Assembly: GCA_047621305.1 (NCBI GenBank)
Contig: JBLHNB010000018.1
Coordinates: forward strand, 3,864-67,863
From: Colwellia_A sp047621305
Lineage (GTDB): Bacteria > Pseudomonadota > Gammaproteobacteria > Enterobacterales > Alteromonadaceae
Length of the DNA stretch: 64,000 bases
Direction: 5' to 3'
Below, piece by piece: positions 27,685 to 37,663 of the stretch. The translations under genes were made by a program, and so were the position numbers. A model generated the notes under the pieces. That model searched no databases and had not been told where the DNA came from. It saw only the letters and a list, made by a program, of their open reading frames with translations. Within the stretch, counting starts at the first letter, position 1, and every line of letters begins with the position of its first letter.

Positions 27685-29559
27685 TTATTTAAGTTGGCTT
27701 ATTGCTGATGTGAGGTCAATAGGGACTGAATTCAAGAGCAGTTGCTCTTCAAAGTTAATCCTTAAGCTATTTTGTACTCGATCTAACAAAGAAAGTGCTT
27801 GTTGATGATCATATTGCTCCATTGACATTAATAACGAAAAGCTTATTAACCAATCGTCGTCATGCAATTTTTCTTCAACAATGTTACTCAATTGCTCGAT
27901 TAACAAATGAAAACTTCGACTCACATCTTTATGCCGTAATAATGATGGAAACGCTCTTATTTGCACACTAGAATTGTTAAGTACCTTAAGTACTACACCA
28001 CACTTTTCTAATTGTGTAGGATGTTGCTTTACAAACGTTATCTGTTCAGACTCTAAGGATAACCTGAGTGGCAATAACAAAGGCTGACTGATGAAGCCCT
28101 TTTGCCATCTTGAACGTAAATCTTGCACATGTAAGTACTGCTCAAGTGATATTAACGATAGTAAACGTAGTTTCTCCTTAATTAAAATAACCGCATACTT
28201 GTATTCAACCACGTTAATTATTTTCACAGAGCCTAGTTTATCTGCATTATCGTTCGCAATAACCTCAACCCTTATTAAAGGTTTAACTGCCTCAATCATT
28301 TCATGCTCTTGAGCGATAGGCGTGATCAGCTGTTGATAGTTTTGTACCGCTAGTTCTGAAACCTGTGGTGATTGGTAATTTACTGCTCGCGAAGCAGAGT
28401 ATGTGATTTCAGGAGAGCTAACAGCAGTTAATGGCTTAATATAACTTGGTGTTTCTTGTTCTTGACCGACTTTATTTTGCTGAATGTTGTCTATGCTTTC
28501 AATTATGGAATAATCACTTTGTTGTGCAAGTTGCAATACGCTCTCTGCTGGCGATAATTCTATTTGCTCAGCCAATGCACGTTGGCATACCGATACAATA
28601 AAATCATGAACATAACGCCCTTGATGAAAACGTACTTCGTGCTTAGCAGGATGCACATTAACATCAACCTCACGATAATCTAGTGATAAAAATAAAACGA
28701 AAGCAGGATAAGTATCTTTAGGTAATAAGTCAGCATATGCTTGTCTGATAGCATGATTAATTAGTTTATCTTTCATCATACGGCCATTCACATAGCTATA
28801 GCATAAATCATTTTGATTACGTGCAAACGATGGCTTTGCCAACCAGCCATAAAAATGCAGGTCGTCATGCTGGCAATCAACCTCGAGGGCATTTTCAATA
28901 AAACGTTGCCCACATATCTGCGCTACCCGTTTGCCATATTGACTTTTATCTTTTGCACCACGGTATTGCCGAATAACTTTTTCATTATGCGTCAAGATAA
29001 AGGTGACATCTAAACGCGCTAGCGCAATACGCTTTACAACCTCCTCAATATGACTAAATTCCGTTTTTTCTGTGCGCATGAATTTACGACGCGCGGGAGT
29101 ATTAAAGAATAAATCTTTTACGTCTATGGTAGTGCCATCGGGATGAGCAGCGGGTAATATTTCGACTTTCATGTCTCGACCTTCAGCACAAGCTTGCCAA
29201 GCAGCAGCTTGATCTTTAGGTTTTGAAGTTAAAGTTAATCGTGAAACTGAACTAATACTGGCAAGCGCTTCGCCACGAAAACCTAGGCTACTTATGCCCT
29301 CAAGATCATTGAGGTTTTTAATTTTACTGGTTGCATGGCGACTTAATGCCAGTGTTAATTCTTCTTTGGCAATGCCACTACCGTTATCACTAATACGAAT
29401 GCGTTTAACACCGCCCTTTTCGATATCAATTTTTATCGTGGTGGCATTAGCGTCTAAACTATTTTCAACAAGCTCTTTGATCACAGAGGCAGGTCGCTCA
29501 ACAACTTCGCCCGCAGCAATTTGGTTGGCCAAACGAGCCGGTAATATTTCAATGGTCAT
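27685..29559 (-). CDS. mutL: DNA mismatch repair protein MutL
   Basis: This 624-aa GHKL ATPase couples MutS mismatch recognition to strand cutting. The N-terminal ATPase motifs are clear: VVERPASVIKELVENSLDA, DNGSGI, and LGFRGEALASI. PAKHEVRFHQ marks the end of the conserved N-terminal half. The C-terminal dimerisation domain lacks the DQHA(x)2E(x)4E endonuclease motif, as in E. coli, which implies a MutH-type endonuclease elsewhere in the genome. It is downstream of the amidase gene by 37 bp. Confidence 0.97.
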   Translation of the reverse strand: MTIEILPARLANQIAAGEVVERPASVIKELVENSLDANATTIKIDIEKGGVKRIRISDNGSGIAKEELTLALSRHATSKIKNLNDLEGISSLGFRGEALASISSVSRLTLTSKPKDQAAAWQACAEGRDMKVEILPAAHPDGTTIDVKDLFFNTPARRKFMRTEKTEFSHIEEVVKRIALARLDVTFILTHNEKVIRQYRGAKDKSQYGKRVAQICGQRFIENALEVDCQHDDLHFYGWLAKPSFARNQNDLCYSYVNGRMMKDKLINHAIRQAYADLLPKDTYPAFVLFLSLDYREVDVNVHPAKHEVRFHQGRYVHDFIVSVCQRALAEQIELSPAESVLQLAQQSDYSIIESIDNIQQNKVGQEQETPSYIKPLTAVSSPEITYSASRAVNYQSPQVSELAVQNYQQLITPIAQEHEMIEAVKPLIRVEVIANDNADKLGSVKIINVVEYKYAVILIKEKLRLLSLISLEQYLHVQDLRSRWQKGFISQPLLLPLRLSLESEQITFVKQHPTQLEKCGVVLKVLNNSSVQIRAFPSLLRHKDVSRSFHLLIEQLSNIVEEKLHDDDWLISFSLLMSMEQYDHQQALSLLDRVQNSLRINFEEQLLLNSVPIDLTSAISQLK

Positions 29560-29596
29560 AATTTTTATTGTTTATTCTTTTTATAATGGCTAGTTA

Positions 29597-30910
29597 TTAT
29601 GCTCGAGGAATTTTTAATGTTTGTCCAATTCTAACCGTATTCGAGGTTAAATTATTAGTGGCTTTGAGTTGACCAACCGAAACTTTATAACGCTGAGCAA
29701 CAACAGATAATGATTCACCACGGCTAACTTTATGCTCTTGCACTTTGGTTGCCGCATATAAGGTACCATCGGGAGGGCTATTGGTAAAAAAATTGTCAAT
29801 GGCCCTGAAAATAGCTCTTGCCAATTTCAGTTGATGATTAGGATTATTGAGATTTCGCTCTTCTATGGGATTTGAGATAAAGCCAGTTTCAATGAGCACA
29901 GAAGGTATGTCTGATGATTTTAGTACAGCTAAACTTAAACCTTCTGGTTTTTTCTTATGGAGTTTAGTGACCTTTTTCATTTGTTTAATTACATGCTCAG
30001 CAAATTCATAACTACTGCCCATGGTATATTCTTTTTTCATATCAGCTAAAGTAATCGCTAAATTTTTATCTTTCGTTTTTTTGATGGTTTCACCCGCACC
30101 ACCCAGCAGTTCTGACTCTTCCTGTCGGTTAGCAATCCAACGCGTAAATTCTGAGTTTGCGCGCCGAGTCGATTGAACTAATACCGAAGCGCCATTAGGT
30201 TTTGAAGAAGTAAAGGCATCGGCATGGATTGATATTAATAAATCAGCTTTGTTTTCACGAGCGAGTTCAGTTTTACGATTGTGGTTAACGTAATAGTCTC
30301 CGGTACGGATCATAACCGCTTTCAACCCCTCTTGACTGTCAACCAACTTCGCTAGTTTTCTTGCTATTCTTAAAGTAACTCTTTTTTCATAGCTGCCTTT
30401 TGCGCCAATAGAACCAGGGTCTTCACCACCATGACCGGCCACAATAGCAACAACGATGTCACGTTTATTATTATTGCTGGTACTGATGACTTTACTTATT
30501 CGGCTTTTATCATATAAATCGATTACCAAGCGATTACCATATTGACCCGCTGGAGCTAATGGAAATACGGCAAGTTGATAATTATCAGCTAATTCAAGGA
30601 CTAGTCTTGTTGTGCCTTTACTTTTTGATTTACTGGTGCGAATACGCTTAATACGTTTATCGCTTTTAAGCACATTGTTTAAAGAAACAATTTTTTTGCT
30701 GTCATTAAAATCAATGACCAAACGTTGTGGGGAAGACAAACTAAAATATTTATAATCGGGTTTTTTACTTAAATCAAATACAACGCGAGTATTTTCGGGA
30801 GCAGGCCAAACACGTATACCATTAATGTTATTCGCCGCATAAGTTTGCATACAAAAGCAAAGAAATAGTACGGCTGTAGTAAAACGTTTTTTAATTATTG
30901 TGAAGAACAT
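29597..30910 (-). CDS. amiB: N-acetylmuramoyl-L-alanine amidase (AmiB-type, AMIN + LysM)
   Basis: This periplasmic zinc amidase of 437 aa splits septal peptidoglycan. A signal peptide (about residues 1-25) is followed by an AMIN septal-targeting domain (about 30-125). The Amidase_3 domain (about 150-380) has AGHGGEDPGSIG, SIHADAF and VLIETGF, holding the zinc and catalytic Glu residues. One LysM repeat closes the protein (HKVSRGESLSVVAQRYKVS). Placement between tsaE and mutL matches E. coli amiB. The amidase activator EnvC is encoded at 52.0 kb in the same window. Confidence 0.94.
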   Translation of the reverse strand: MFFTIIKKRFTTAVLFLCFCMQTYAANNINGIRVWPAPENTRVVFDLSKKPDYKYFSLSSPQRLVIDFNDSKKIVSLNNVLKSDKRIKRIRTSKSKSKGTTRLVLELADNYQLAVFPLAPAGQYGNRLVIDLYDKSRISKVISTSNNNKRDIVVAIVAGHGGEDPGSIGAKGSYEKRVTLRIARKLAKLVDSQEGLKAVMIRTGDYYVNHNRKTELARENKADLLISIHADAFTSSKPNGASVLVQSTRRANSEFTRWIANRQEESELLGGAGETIKKTKDKNLAITLADMKKEYTMGSSYEFAEHVIKQMKKVTKLHKKKPEGLSLAVLKSSDIPSVLIETGFISNPIEERNLNNPNHQLKLARAIFRAIDNFFTNSPPDGTLYAATKVQEHKVSRGESLSVVAQRYKVSVGQLKATNNLTSNTVRIGQTLKIPRA

Positions 30911-30952
30911 TACGTACTTCCCTCAATATCGACATCAATTCACCACTTAATT

Positions 30953-31438
30953 TTATAGTTTCAGCATTGACAGTGTTTTTTGACCTAAATTTGTTTTTGC
31001 ATCAAAGCTAATCACTCGCTGTTCTTCACTATACGCCATATTAACAATAAGATCTGCATTGGCTAACATGCCTTGCCCTTTTTCTGGCCATTCGATAAAA
31101 CAACAACAGTTTTCATTAAAATAGTCACGTATTCCCATGTATTCAAGTTCTTCAGGGTCTGACAATCGATATAAATCAAAGTGATAAACATGCCAATCAT
31201 TAAGTTCGTAGGGTTCAACTAAAGTATAGGTTGGGCTTTTTACATTGCCTTTATGCCCCATTCCCTGCACAAAACCTCGTGTTAGCGTTGTTTTACCTGC
31301 ACCTAAATCCCCGTTTAAATAGACAACAAGCCCCTGTTTTAGTTCAGTTTTAACTATATGTGCCAATTGAGTACCCATCGCGATGGTGGCGATTTCGTCA
31401 ACTAACAAAAATGTTTTTGTTTTAAATTGCTCTATCAT
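30953..31438 (-). CDS. tsaE: tRNA threonylcarbamoyladenosine biosynthesis ATPase TsaE
   Basis: This 161-aa ATPase assists TsaB/TsaD in making t6A37 in tRNA. The P-loop is in GDLGAGKTTLTRGFVQGMG, followed by SPTYTLVEPY, YHFDLYRL and the CCFIEWPEKG motif. It heads the leftward group tsaE-amiB-mutL-miaA-hfq-hflXKC. The upstream 420-bp gap to queG presumably contains its promoter. Confidence 0.97.
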   Translation of the reverse strand: MIEQFKTKTFLLVDEIATIAMGTQLAHIVKTELKQGLVVYLNGDLGAGKTTLTRGFVQGMGHKGNVKSPTYTLVEPYELNDWHVYHFDLYRLSDPEELEYMGIRDYFNENCCCFIEWPEKGQGMLANADLIVNMAYSEEQRVISFDAKTNLGQKTLSMLKL

Positions 31439-31860
31439 GAAAAAGTTACTGCTTCTCGTTACGGTCTACATTAATTGGTTTTGAATTTCTGGAGATAAAT
31501 CACTAGCCAGCATAACTGTTGCCTTTGTTGTCCTTAATTTTGTTGTCCTTAAATTTGTTGCCCTTATTTTTTGCAACAATGCCTGTAGCAAGAGCATGAA
31601 TATAAAGGAAAACATATACCGCTGACAATGGTTAAAGTCATTGTATCAATAATGCAGCAATTTTTCCCAATAAAACATCGCCATCCCCCCCTGATTATTG
31701 TGGGTTTACTTCCATCAAAGTAAATAACCTGAACTCTGGATAAGCAGCACTTGCACAAGATCAGCTGCTATTTTGCTTCATTTTGTTGAACCTGTTTAAG
31801 CTAATAACCTGGCTGTGGTAAACTCGTGATAATTTAACTATTTTCATTAAACACTCGAAT
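31439..31860. other. Non-coding gap between tsaE and queG with a 15-bp x3 tandem repeat
   Basis: This divergent gap holds three perfectly adjacent 15-bp units at 31524-31568 (TTTGTTGTCCTTAAT, TTTGTTGTCCTTAAA, TTTGTTGCCCTTATT), 86-130 bp upstream of tsaE. Promoters for both tsaE and queG should lie here, but none was clear enough to mark. A 64-codon Cys-rich frame on the minus strand has a TTG start and no family resemblance, and is not taken as a gene. Confidence 0.6.
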
Positions 31861-33024
31861 ATGACATCACCTGAGATCAACTATCAAGAATTAACAGAAA
31901 AAATCAAGTTTTGGGGAGAAGAACTTGGTTTTGCTCAAGTGGGTATTGCCGATGTAGACCTGTCCGCACATGAAGAAGCGCTAAGTGAGTGGTTAAGTAA
32001 TGATTATCATGGCGATATGGATTATATGCAACGCCATGGTTTAATGCGTGCCCGAGCAGCCGAATTGGTACAAGGAACCTTACGAGCAATTAGTGTTCGT
32101 ATGGATTATTTGCCAACGGACGCTAAATTTGCACGCATATTAAAAAAAACTGACCATGCTTATATTAGTCGTTATGCGCTGGGTCGAGATTATCATAAAT
32201 TAATGCGTAAACGTTTAAAGCAACTTGGTGAAAAAATTATTGGTTATTGTAACGCTTTTAATTATCGTCCTTTTGTTGATTCAGCCCCTATTTTAGAACG
32301 ACCCTTAGCTGAAAAAGCGGGTTTAGGTTGGGTAGGAAAACACAGCTTACTTATTAATAAACAGGCGGGTTCTTGGTTTTTTTTAGGTGAATTATTGGTT
32401 GATATCCCCTTACCTTGCGACGAAAAACCAAGCAACCATTGTGCTAACTGTGTTGCTTGTATAAAAATTTGTCCAACAGGTGCTATCGTCAAACCTTATG
32501 TGGTTGATGCCCGTCGCTGTATTTCTTATTTAACCATTGAATTAAGAGAGGCGATCCCCATAGAATTTAGGCCTTTGATCGGCAATAGAATATACGGCTG
32601 TGATGATTGCCAATTAATTTGTCCATGGAATAAATTTGCAAAGCTCAGTGACATTGACGATTTTAAACCACGCCAAGACTTAGATGATGTAACGTTACTT
32701 GCTTTATTTTCTTGGGATGAGGAGACTTTTTTAAGTAAAACTGAAGGTTCACCTATTCGCCGTATTGGTTTTCAGTCTTGGCAACGTAACATCGCTGTTG
32801 CCTTAGGTAATGCGCCTTTCCAACAAGAAATTATTCGTGCGTTAAATGACAAACTCCTTCAATCTCAAGCTATGGTCGCTGAGCATATTCATTGGGCATT
32901 AACACAACAGCAGTTAAAACAGCAAAGTCAAAATTCATCGTCGCAACAACCTATTGAAGTCAATAAACGACTAACCGCTAGACTCGTTCGCTCTATTGAA
33001 AAAGGCTTACCAAGAGACGCTTAA
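31861..33024 (+). CDS. queG: Epoxyqueuosine reductase
   Basis: This cobalamin- and Fe-S-dependent enzyme performs the last step of queuosine synthesis in tRNA. The 387-aa protein carries two 4Fe-4S cluster motifs: CANCVACIKICPTGA, and CDDCQLICPWN with an upstream Cys in DARRCISY. The conserved GWVGKHSLLI segment lies upstream of the clusters. It diverges from tsaE and its 3' end overlaps the converging DUF1289 gene by 4 bp. Confidence 0.96.
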   Translation: MTSPEINYQELTEKIKFWGEELGFAQVGIADVDLSAHEEALSEWLSNDYHGDMDYMQRHGLMRARAAELVQGTLRAISVRMDYLPTDAKFARILKKTDHAYISRYALGRDYHKLMRKRLKQLGEKIIGYCNAFNYRPFVDSAPILERPLAEKAGLGWVGKHSLLINKQAGSWFFLGELLVDIPLPCDEKPSNHCANCVACIKICPTGAIVKPYVVDARRCISYLTIELREAIPIEFRPLIGNRIYGCDDCQLICPWNKFAKLSDIDDFKPRQDLDDVTLLALFSWDEETFLSKTEGSPIRRIGFQSWQRNIAVALGNAPFQQEIIRALNDKLLQSQAMVAEHIHWALTQQQLKQQSQNSSSQQPIEVNKRLTARLVRSIEKGLPRDA

Positions 33025-33263
33025 CGGCGCTCTTGGTCTCGGCGTTGTCGACACTTAGTGAGTATCTCTGATTTATTTTCATTCGTGCCAGCTTGCCAAG
33101 ACATGATCTCATCCAAATGACGAAAGCAGCCAATACAAATATCGTCATTATTTAAACAACAGTTACGCACACAAGGGCTCGCAATTGTATCATTTTTGGC
33201 AATATCAGCATTATCTGTGTCAACCTTATCAACATTAGCTTTTCCCATATTATCATTGACCAT
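33021..33263 (-). CDS. DUF1289 small cysteine protein
   Basis: This 80-aa protein has an Asp/Asn-rich N-terminus and the DUF1289 core: SPCVRNCCLNNDDICIGCFR, then DEIMSW. The cysteine spacing suggests metal or Fe-S binding, but no function is established for the family. Its start overlaps the stop of the upstream giant sensor-like gene by one base (TAATG), so the two are probably translationally coupled. Confidence 0.88.
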   Translation of the reverse strand: MVNDNMGKANVDKVDTDNADIAKNDTIASPCVRNCCLNNDDICIGCFRHLDEIMSWQAGTNENKSEILTKCRQRRDQERR

Positions 33264-36200
33264 TATATCGCTTCCGCAAAGTTAACCAGTAATTTTTGCT
33301 GTTGTTTCATTTCATTAACCCATAATGAAATGTTGTTATCATCATGATCAGATATCGCTTGCTTTAGCTTTTGACAGCAAAGCTGAAAGTCATCTGCAGA
33401 TAAAATTTCAGTGGTCATTAGCAAGGTATTCAGAGCTGTTTGTATAACCTCTGGTTTATTATCCTTAATGGCCTGACCTAAGCAATCGATAGTAATATCA
33501 ATATCTTTTAGGTATACATCTAACATATAAACAGCCAGTTGCGGTGAACCTTGATTTTTTGCATATTGCTGTAAGTTAAAAACTTGTACAGTCTTATCTA
33601 ATGAATGATTTTTAACATCAATTTCGATTGGTTTATTTTCTTCCAAAAGCACTTTATTAAGCGCGGTCGTATGCAATATTTCAGATTCATTAACCTTGTC
33701 TTGCATAACAGGGTCTTGGTTAAATATAGTAGTTTCTAGAGCAAGGCTAGTTTTAGGCTTCAACCAAGGTGCCAAGTCTGCCGTTAAATTTTTGATATCC
33801 AATTGCGCAGGTAAACGTATATTAATCCAATGTTTAGCAACCGTTTTTAATGCCTCTTTTGTACCATCTATTGTTGTCTCAGGTAAGGTAAAAATGCCCC
33901 TTCGTATCGACTTCCCAATATCTAGCTCAATATAAGGTGATAGGTTTAATTCAGTAAATAGCACTAAGTAACGACCGGATTGCCAATGTTTAATAAGCGC
34001 TTCAGCATGACAAACGATATGAATATGTAGACCTAACCATTGTAAAACTCTAATCAATATTTGATGTTTTTCTGGAGAAGATACGGCAAATAATACTTCC
34101 ACTTGGGTAGGTAAATATTGATATTGTTGTAATTCTTGTGCTGCTAATAAGCAGTTATTGGCTTTATCACTTAATAATAAATTTTGTACGCTTTGTTGAA
34201 AACTTAATCGACATAAAGGGTAATTCGCTTGATTATATAAGCCATTTACATGTAAACGAGCTGCAAAAGGTGACTGCATCACCATTAGCTTGGGCTGTAA
34301 GCCTTTAGGTAAAGAAGCAATATGCTGGCTAATTAAACCATAGTCAGATTTAAAACAATCATCTGCCAGTACCACTAAATCTAATTTTTGATGATTTAAG
34401 TGTTTAATAGTTACCTGCTGAGTAAAGTAACTGGCTTTGTTAAGCACTTCAACCACTGCAGTTGTTGCGTTCAGGTTCTGTTTTATCACTTCATTGCAGG
34501 TTGAATTACCGGAAACAACCAATATATTGGCTTGTTTTAAATCAAGGTTAATTCGATCTTCATTTTGACTTGCTAGCACAGTGATAGGTAAATCAAACGA
34601 CAGTAAAAAACCTTGACCATTTTGTTGTACTTGTACATTTTTGCTATTTAAAGAGGTCAATAATATTTTTAAATAACGAATAACTTCAGGGGTGTTCTTT
34701 GGCAGTAACTCATTTTCAGTTATCAATAATGAAACTATCTCAGGTGTTTTTTTAATGGGTTTGCTCAGTAAAGCGATAAATTCAAAACGTACTATTTGCT
34801 GACCTGCTTTTTTATCAGCAACTTTTACATTAAACTGTAATGTTGACTTGAATTGCTCAGCCAACATTAATCGACAAACACCCAGAATAGTTCGATGAAA
34901 TAAGCGTACATCAATGTTCGCTTGCGAGACGAGTTGAGCATCAGCATGTAAAAAAATCTGGTTACGTTGTAAATGCGCTTCCGACATTGCATTAAAAACA
35001 GCCGCATGTAGTTCATCATGAAAACTGACATCTCTAGCACTGACCGTGTGATTATTTTGCTGCAACAGCGTTCTAATTTTTGTTTGTCGACACCAATCAA
35101 AAATACGGGTAAGTTGTCGATAAACTTGTAAGGAACTCAGACTAGAACCTACCGAAACACTTTGACTTTGTAACATAGTTCGGATGATCATCTTACTCAA
35201 TTTATCCGCATTAACAATATCTTGTTTACGTAGCATTTCAGCCATTTCAACTACATCAGTATTTAATTGTCGAATATCTTCTTCTAATTTACTAACGTTA
35301 CTGTTATCTGCAAGCGTACCAAACCAGCCCTGTTCATTTTTATTGATATAAACATCGAGGTGCTTACCTGAGCTTGTTTTGACAAAACATGACAAGCCAT
35401 CCGATCCTACGGTTACTTTTTTAGCGCATGATATTAACGTCGCGACCGTATTTTTATCAAACCAGTGACGCCAGCTTTTTATTGGTTGCGTTTTATCGTC
35501 AGCTAACAGCGACACTAACAGTGCGTCATTGTGAAGGTATGTATTTTTTGGTCTATATTGCCAATGAACGACAACATTTTTTTTAGCAATCATCGTTAAG
35601 TGCTGTTGATGATCCGCAAGTAACGCTTGATACTGAAATTCACTATGTGCTGGCTTTACTAACTTGTTAACAATCTCAGCAACCTGTCGGTTTTCAGCGC
35701 ACTTAATTTTTACCGCCTCATTTACAACGCCATTCATATCCGCTTTTAATAGTGCTTCATACACTTGGATATTATCTGCACTATGTTTTTTTATCCGCAG
35801 ACGAAGACGTACAAGCTGTATCATTAACACCATTATGCCAAGACCTAAACAGACTAATAAAAAAGTGCGGTATAAATTAGGCGTTAATTTTATCGCCATA
35901 TTATCTGCCAGTCTTGTGATAACCCTAGGAATAGTGTGACTAACCACTTGTATGTTTGAATCGTTAGCCTCAGCCATCAGACGTAATTGCTTTTTTTGCT
36001 CGAGTAAGGCAGTAAATACATTTTCTGCTAAGCGTATATGACTATGCCATTTAGCCATGACTTTTTGCTCGGTAAATAACAAATGATTGAGCTGCTCAAT
36101 TTCTGTGTGTACTATTAAATCTTTAATTGATTGCTCATTATCGTTTAACTGTGTCCACAGTTGGATTATTTGCTCTACGTTATGATTTATAGCTATAAAT

Positions 36201-36856
36201 TGAGATATCGGAACCTGAATATCCAAGGCTTTAAAATCAAGTAAACTTGTAGATACGAGGGCCAGTATTTCATTGTATTTATAAGATAAACCCAATACTT
36301 CAACATGGGCTTTTGCCCGACTCACTGTCAATTTATCTTTGACTTTATCTGCGACTATTTGTTGTTGTAATTGCTTTTTTTGCGTAGAAATCTCATCGAT
36401 AGTCTTAGTTAACGAATCGATAATGAGTTGCAGTTGAATAATGGTATTTTGTTTAAGTTGATTATTACGTGGTTCGTTACTTTTAACTTTTTCAACGACT
36501 TTACTCAGCTTTTCATTTGATAAAGCTAACTTCTTTACATGTATTTTTTGATTAGTGGCTTGGTTGGACAATGCCTGCAACTTCTGCTGATATTGTTGGT
36601 ATTGTTTAGACAATACAGTTGCTGTTTCACTATTTATTGCTTTTTCAACAAGATGATCACTGTCGATAAAATATCGTTGTTGCTCATATGACTGTTGAAG
36701 TTGAGGAATATTATAATTGATAGCTGTTTGCAGTTGATTTTCTTGGTATAAAAATAATGACACCACCAAACATAAAAGCATCGAACTGGTCAAAAATATC
36801 GCAATTAAATTCGAGGTGATTTGTTTATAAAAAGGAAGCTTTGAATTACCACGCAT
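33263..36856 (-). CDS. Large membrane hybrid-kinase-like protein without phosphotransfer residues
   Basis: This 1197-aa protein has the ground plan of a BarA/TorS-type hybrid sensor. TM1 is at about residues 13-37, with a long helical periplasmic domain (40-325) and TM2 at about 330-350. A HAMP/PAS-like region follows, then a DHp-like helix pair near 550-600, an ATPase-like region, two receiver-like domains (about 770-890 and 920-1030) and a C-terminal HPt-like bundle (about 1115-1190). The expected catalytic residues are missing. No HE H-box is seen, the first receiver reads ILVVSGNS and LVVLADDC, the second reads LVLFTELNL, and the HPt core reads LNTLLMTTEILSA where AHxLKGxxxxxGA is expected. 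It is probably a signalling scaffold or pseudokinase. Domain assignments are by eye. Confidence 0.75.
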   Translation of the reverse strand: MRGNSKLPFYKQITSNLIAIFLTSSMLLCLVVSLFLYQENQLQTAINYNIPQLQQSYEQQRYFIDSDHLVEKAINSETATVLSKQYQQYQQKLQALSNQATNQKIHVKKLALSNEKLSKVVEKVKSNEPRNNQLKQNTIIQLQLIIDSLTKTIDEISTQKKQLQQQIVADKVKDKLTVSRAKAHVEVLGLSYKYNEILALVSTSLLDFKALDIQVPISQFIAINHNVEQIIQLWTQLNDNEQSIKDLIVHTEIEQLNHLLFTEQKVMAKWHSHIRLAENVFTALLEQKKQLRLMAEANDSNIQVVSHTIPRVITRLADNMAIKLTPNLYRTFLLVCLGLGIMVLMIQLVRLRLRIKKHSADNIQVYEALLKADMNGVVNEAVKIKCAENRQVAEIVNKLVKPAHSEFQYQALLADHQQHLTMIAKKNVVVHWQYRPKNTYLHNDALLVSLLADDKTQPIKSWRHWFDKNTVATLISCAKKVTVGSDGLSCFVKTSSGKHLDVYINKNEQGWFGTLADNSNVSKLEEDIRQLNTDVVEMAEMLRKQDIVNADKLSKMIIRTMLQSQSVSVGSSLSSLQVYRQLTRIFDWCRQTKIRTLLQQNNHTVSARDVSFHDELHAAVFNAMSEAHLQRNQIFLHADAQLVSQANIDVRLFHRTILGVCRLMLAEQFKSTLQFNVKVADKKAGQQIVRFEFIALLSKPIKKTPEIVSLLITENELLPKNTPEVIRYLKILLTSLNSKNVQVQQNGQGFLLSFDLPITVLASQNEDRINLDLKQANILVVSGNSTCNEVIKQNLNATTAVVEVLNKASYFTQQVTIKHLNHQKLDLVVLADDCFKSDYGLISQHIASLPKGLQPKLMVMQSPFAARLHVNGLYNQANYPLCRLSFQQSVQNLLLSDKANNCLLAAQELQQYQYLPTQVEVLFAVSSPEKHQILIRVLQWLGLHIHIVCHAEALIKHWQSGRYLVLFTELNLSPYIELDIGKSIRRGIFTLPETTIDGTKEALKTVAKHWINIRLPAQLDIKNLTADLAPWLKPKTSLALETTIFNQDPVMQDKVNESEILHTTALNKVLLEENKPIEIDVKNHSLDKTVQVFNLQQYAKNQGSPQLAVYMLDVYLKDIDITIDCLGQAIKDNKPEVIQTALNTLLMTTEILSADDFQLCCQKLKQAISDHDDNNISLWVNEMKQQQKLLVNFAEAI

Positions 36857-36979
36857 ACATTACTTATTCCGATACCATATTATTAGAGATTAGATGATCC
36901 AAATCTCTTTTAAAGAGGTAACAGTTTAAGGTAATGTACACGAGAATCAACGTATATTCATCGCCTCCTGTACTAAATG

Positions 36980-37468
36980 TTATTTTTTATTTTTAACGAT
37001 CCAAGCCCATTCCATCTCACAAACAATCGGTTGCTCGCCAGAATCATCAGTAATTTCAACGGGGATCATAAGAGTGCCCTTTTCCTGATGTACAATCTCG
37101 TCTATTTGTTTATCAGTAAGTGTGGCTATCGCTTGCAAATCTCCTTGCATACGACGCAAGTAATTTACCTTCATTGACTTTATTAACGGGATCCTAGTAT
37201 CTGGAACATTCAATCCTAAAACAATACCCGTTGTCGACTCCGCTAAAAGAGCGGCAGCAGCAGCATGAATGCCACCAATATGGTTTTGAGATTTCTTTCG
37301 GTTTTTTAACCGTAATTTAACACTTTTATTATTTATCGAAAGTAGCTCTATGCCAGAAGTACCTGCATATTTAACTTTTGTACAAAATAGTTTAGTAAGT
37401 AAAAATGAGCGCATAAACTTAGGCAGCTTATTAATTTTAGTTACATAACGACTTAATATATTTTCCAT
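36980..37468 (-). CDS. DUF4442 hotdog-fold thioesterase-like protein
   Basis: This 162-aa soluble protein resembles the DUF4442/PaaI-like hotdog family. A central helix-containing stretch (NHIGGIHAAAAALLAESTTG) is followed by a beta-rich half (MKVNYLRRMQGDLQAIATL). Such proteins usually hydrolyse or bind acyl-CoA thioesters. The substrate here cannot be told. It is a single gene with its own short upstream gap, oriented with the sensor-like gene. Confidence 0.7.
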   Translation of the reverse strand: MENILSRYVTKINKLPKFMRSFLLTKLFCTKVKYAGTSGIELLSINNKSVKLRLKNRKKSQNHIGGIHAAAAALLAESTTGIVLGLNVPDTRIPLIKSMKVNYLRRMQGDLQAIATLTDKQIDEIVHQEKGTLMIPVEITDDSGEQPIVCEMEWAWIVKNKK

Positions 37469-37663
37469 CTTGCTCTCACTAATATTCTAGTATTAAGATC
37501 ATTCTCTACCAAACTGGTCTGACCTGCAATGACAATATTAATCTTTTCTTCTCTAACTTCGGCTATGTATTGCAATGAATACAGTTTTTTGAATCCTTTG
37601 GTTTACTTTTAATCGCTTCAACGTAAAATAATTAGCTAATTTTCTTATTTACATATTCTCTCA

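Noticed and set aside
31564..31758. 64-codon Cys-rich minus-strand frame between tsaE and queG
   Set aside because: TTG start, no ribosome site, no family resemblance, and it overlaps the 15-bp tandem repeat region.
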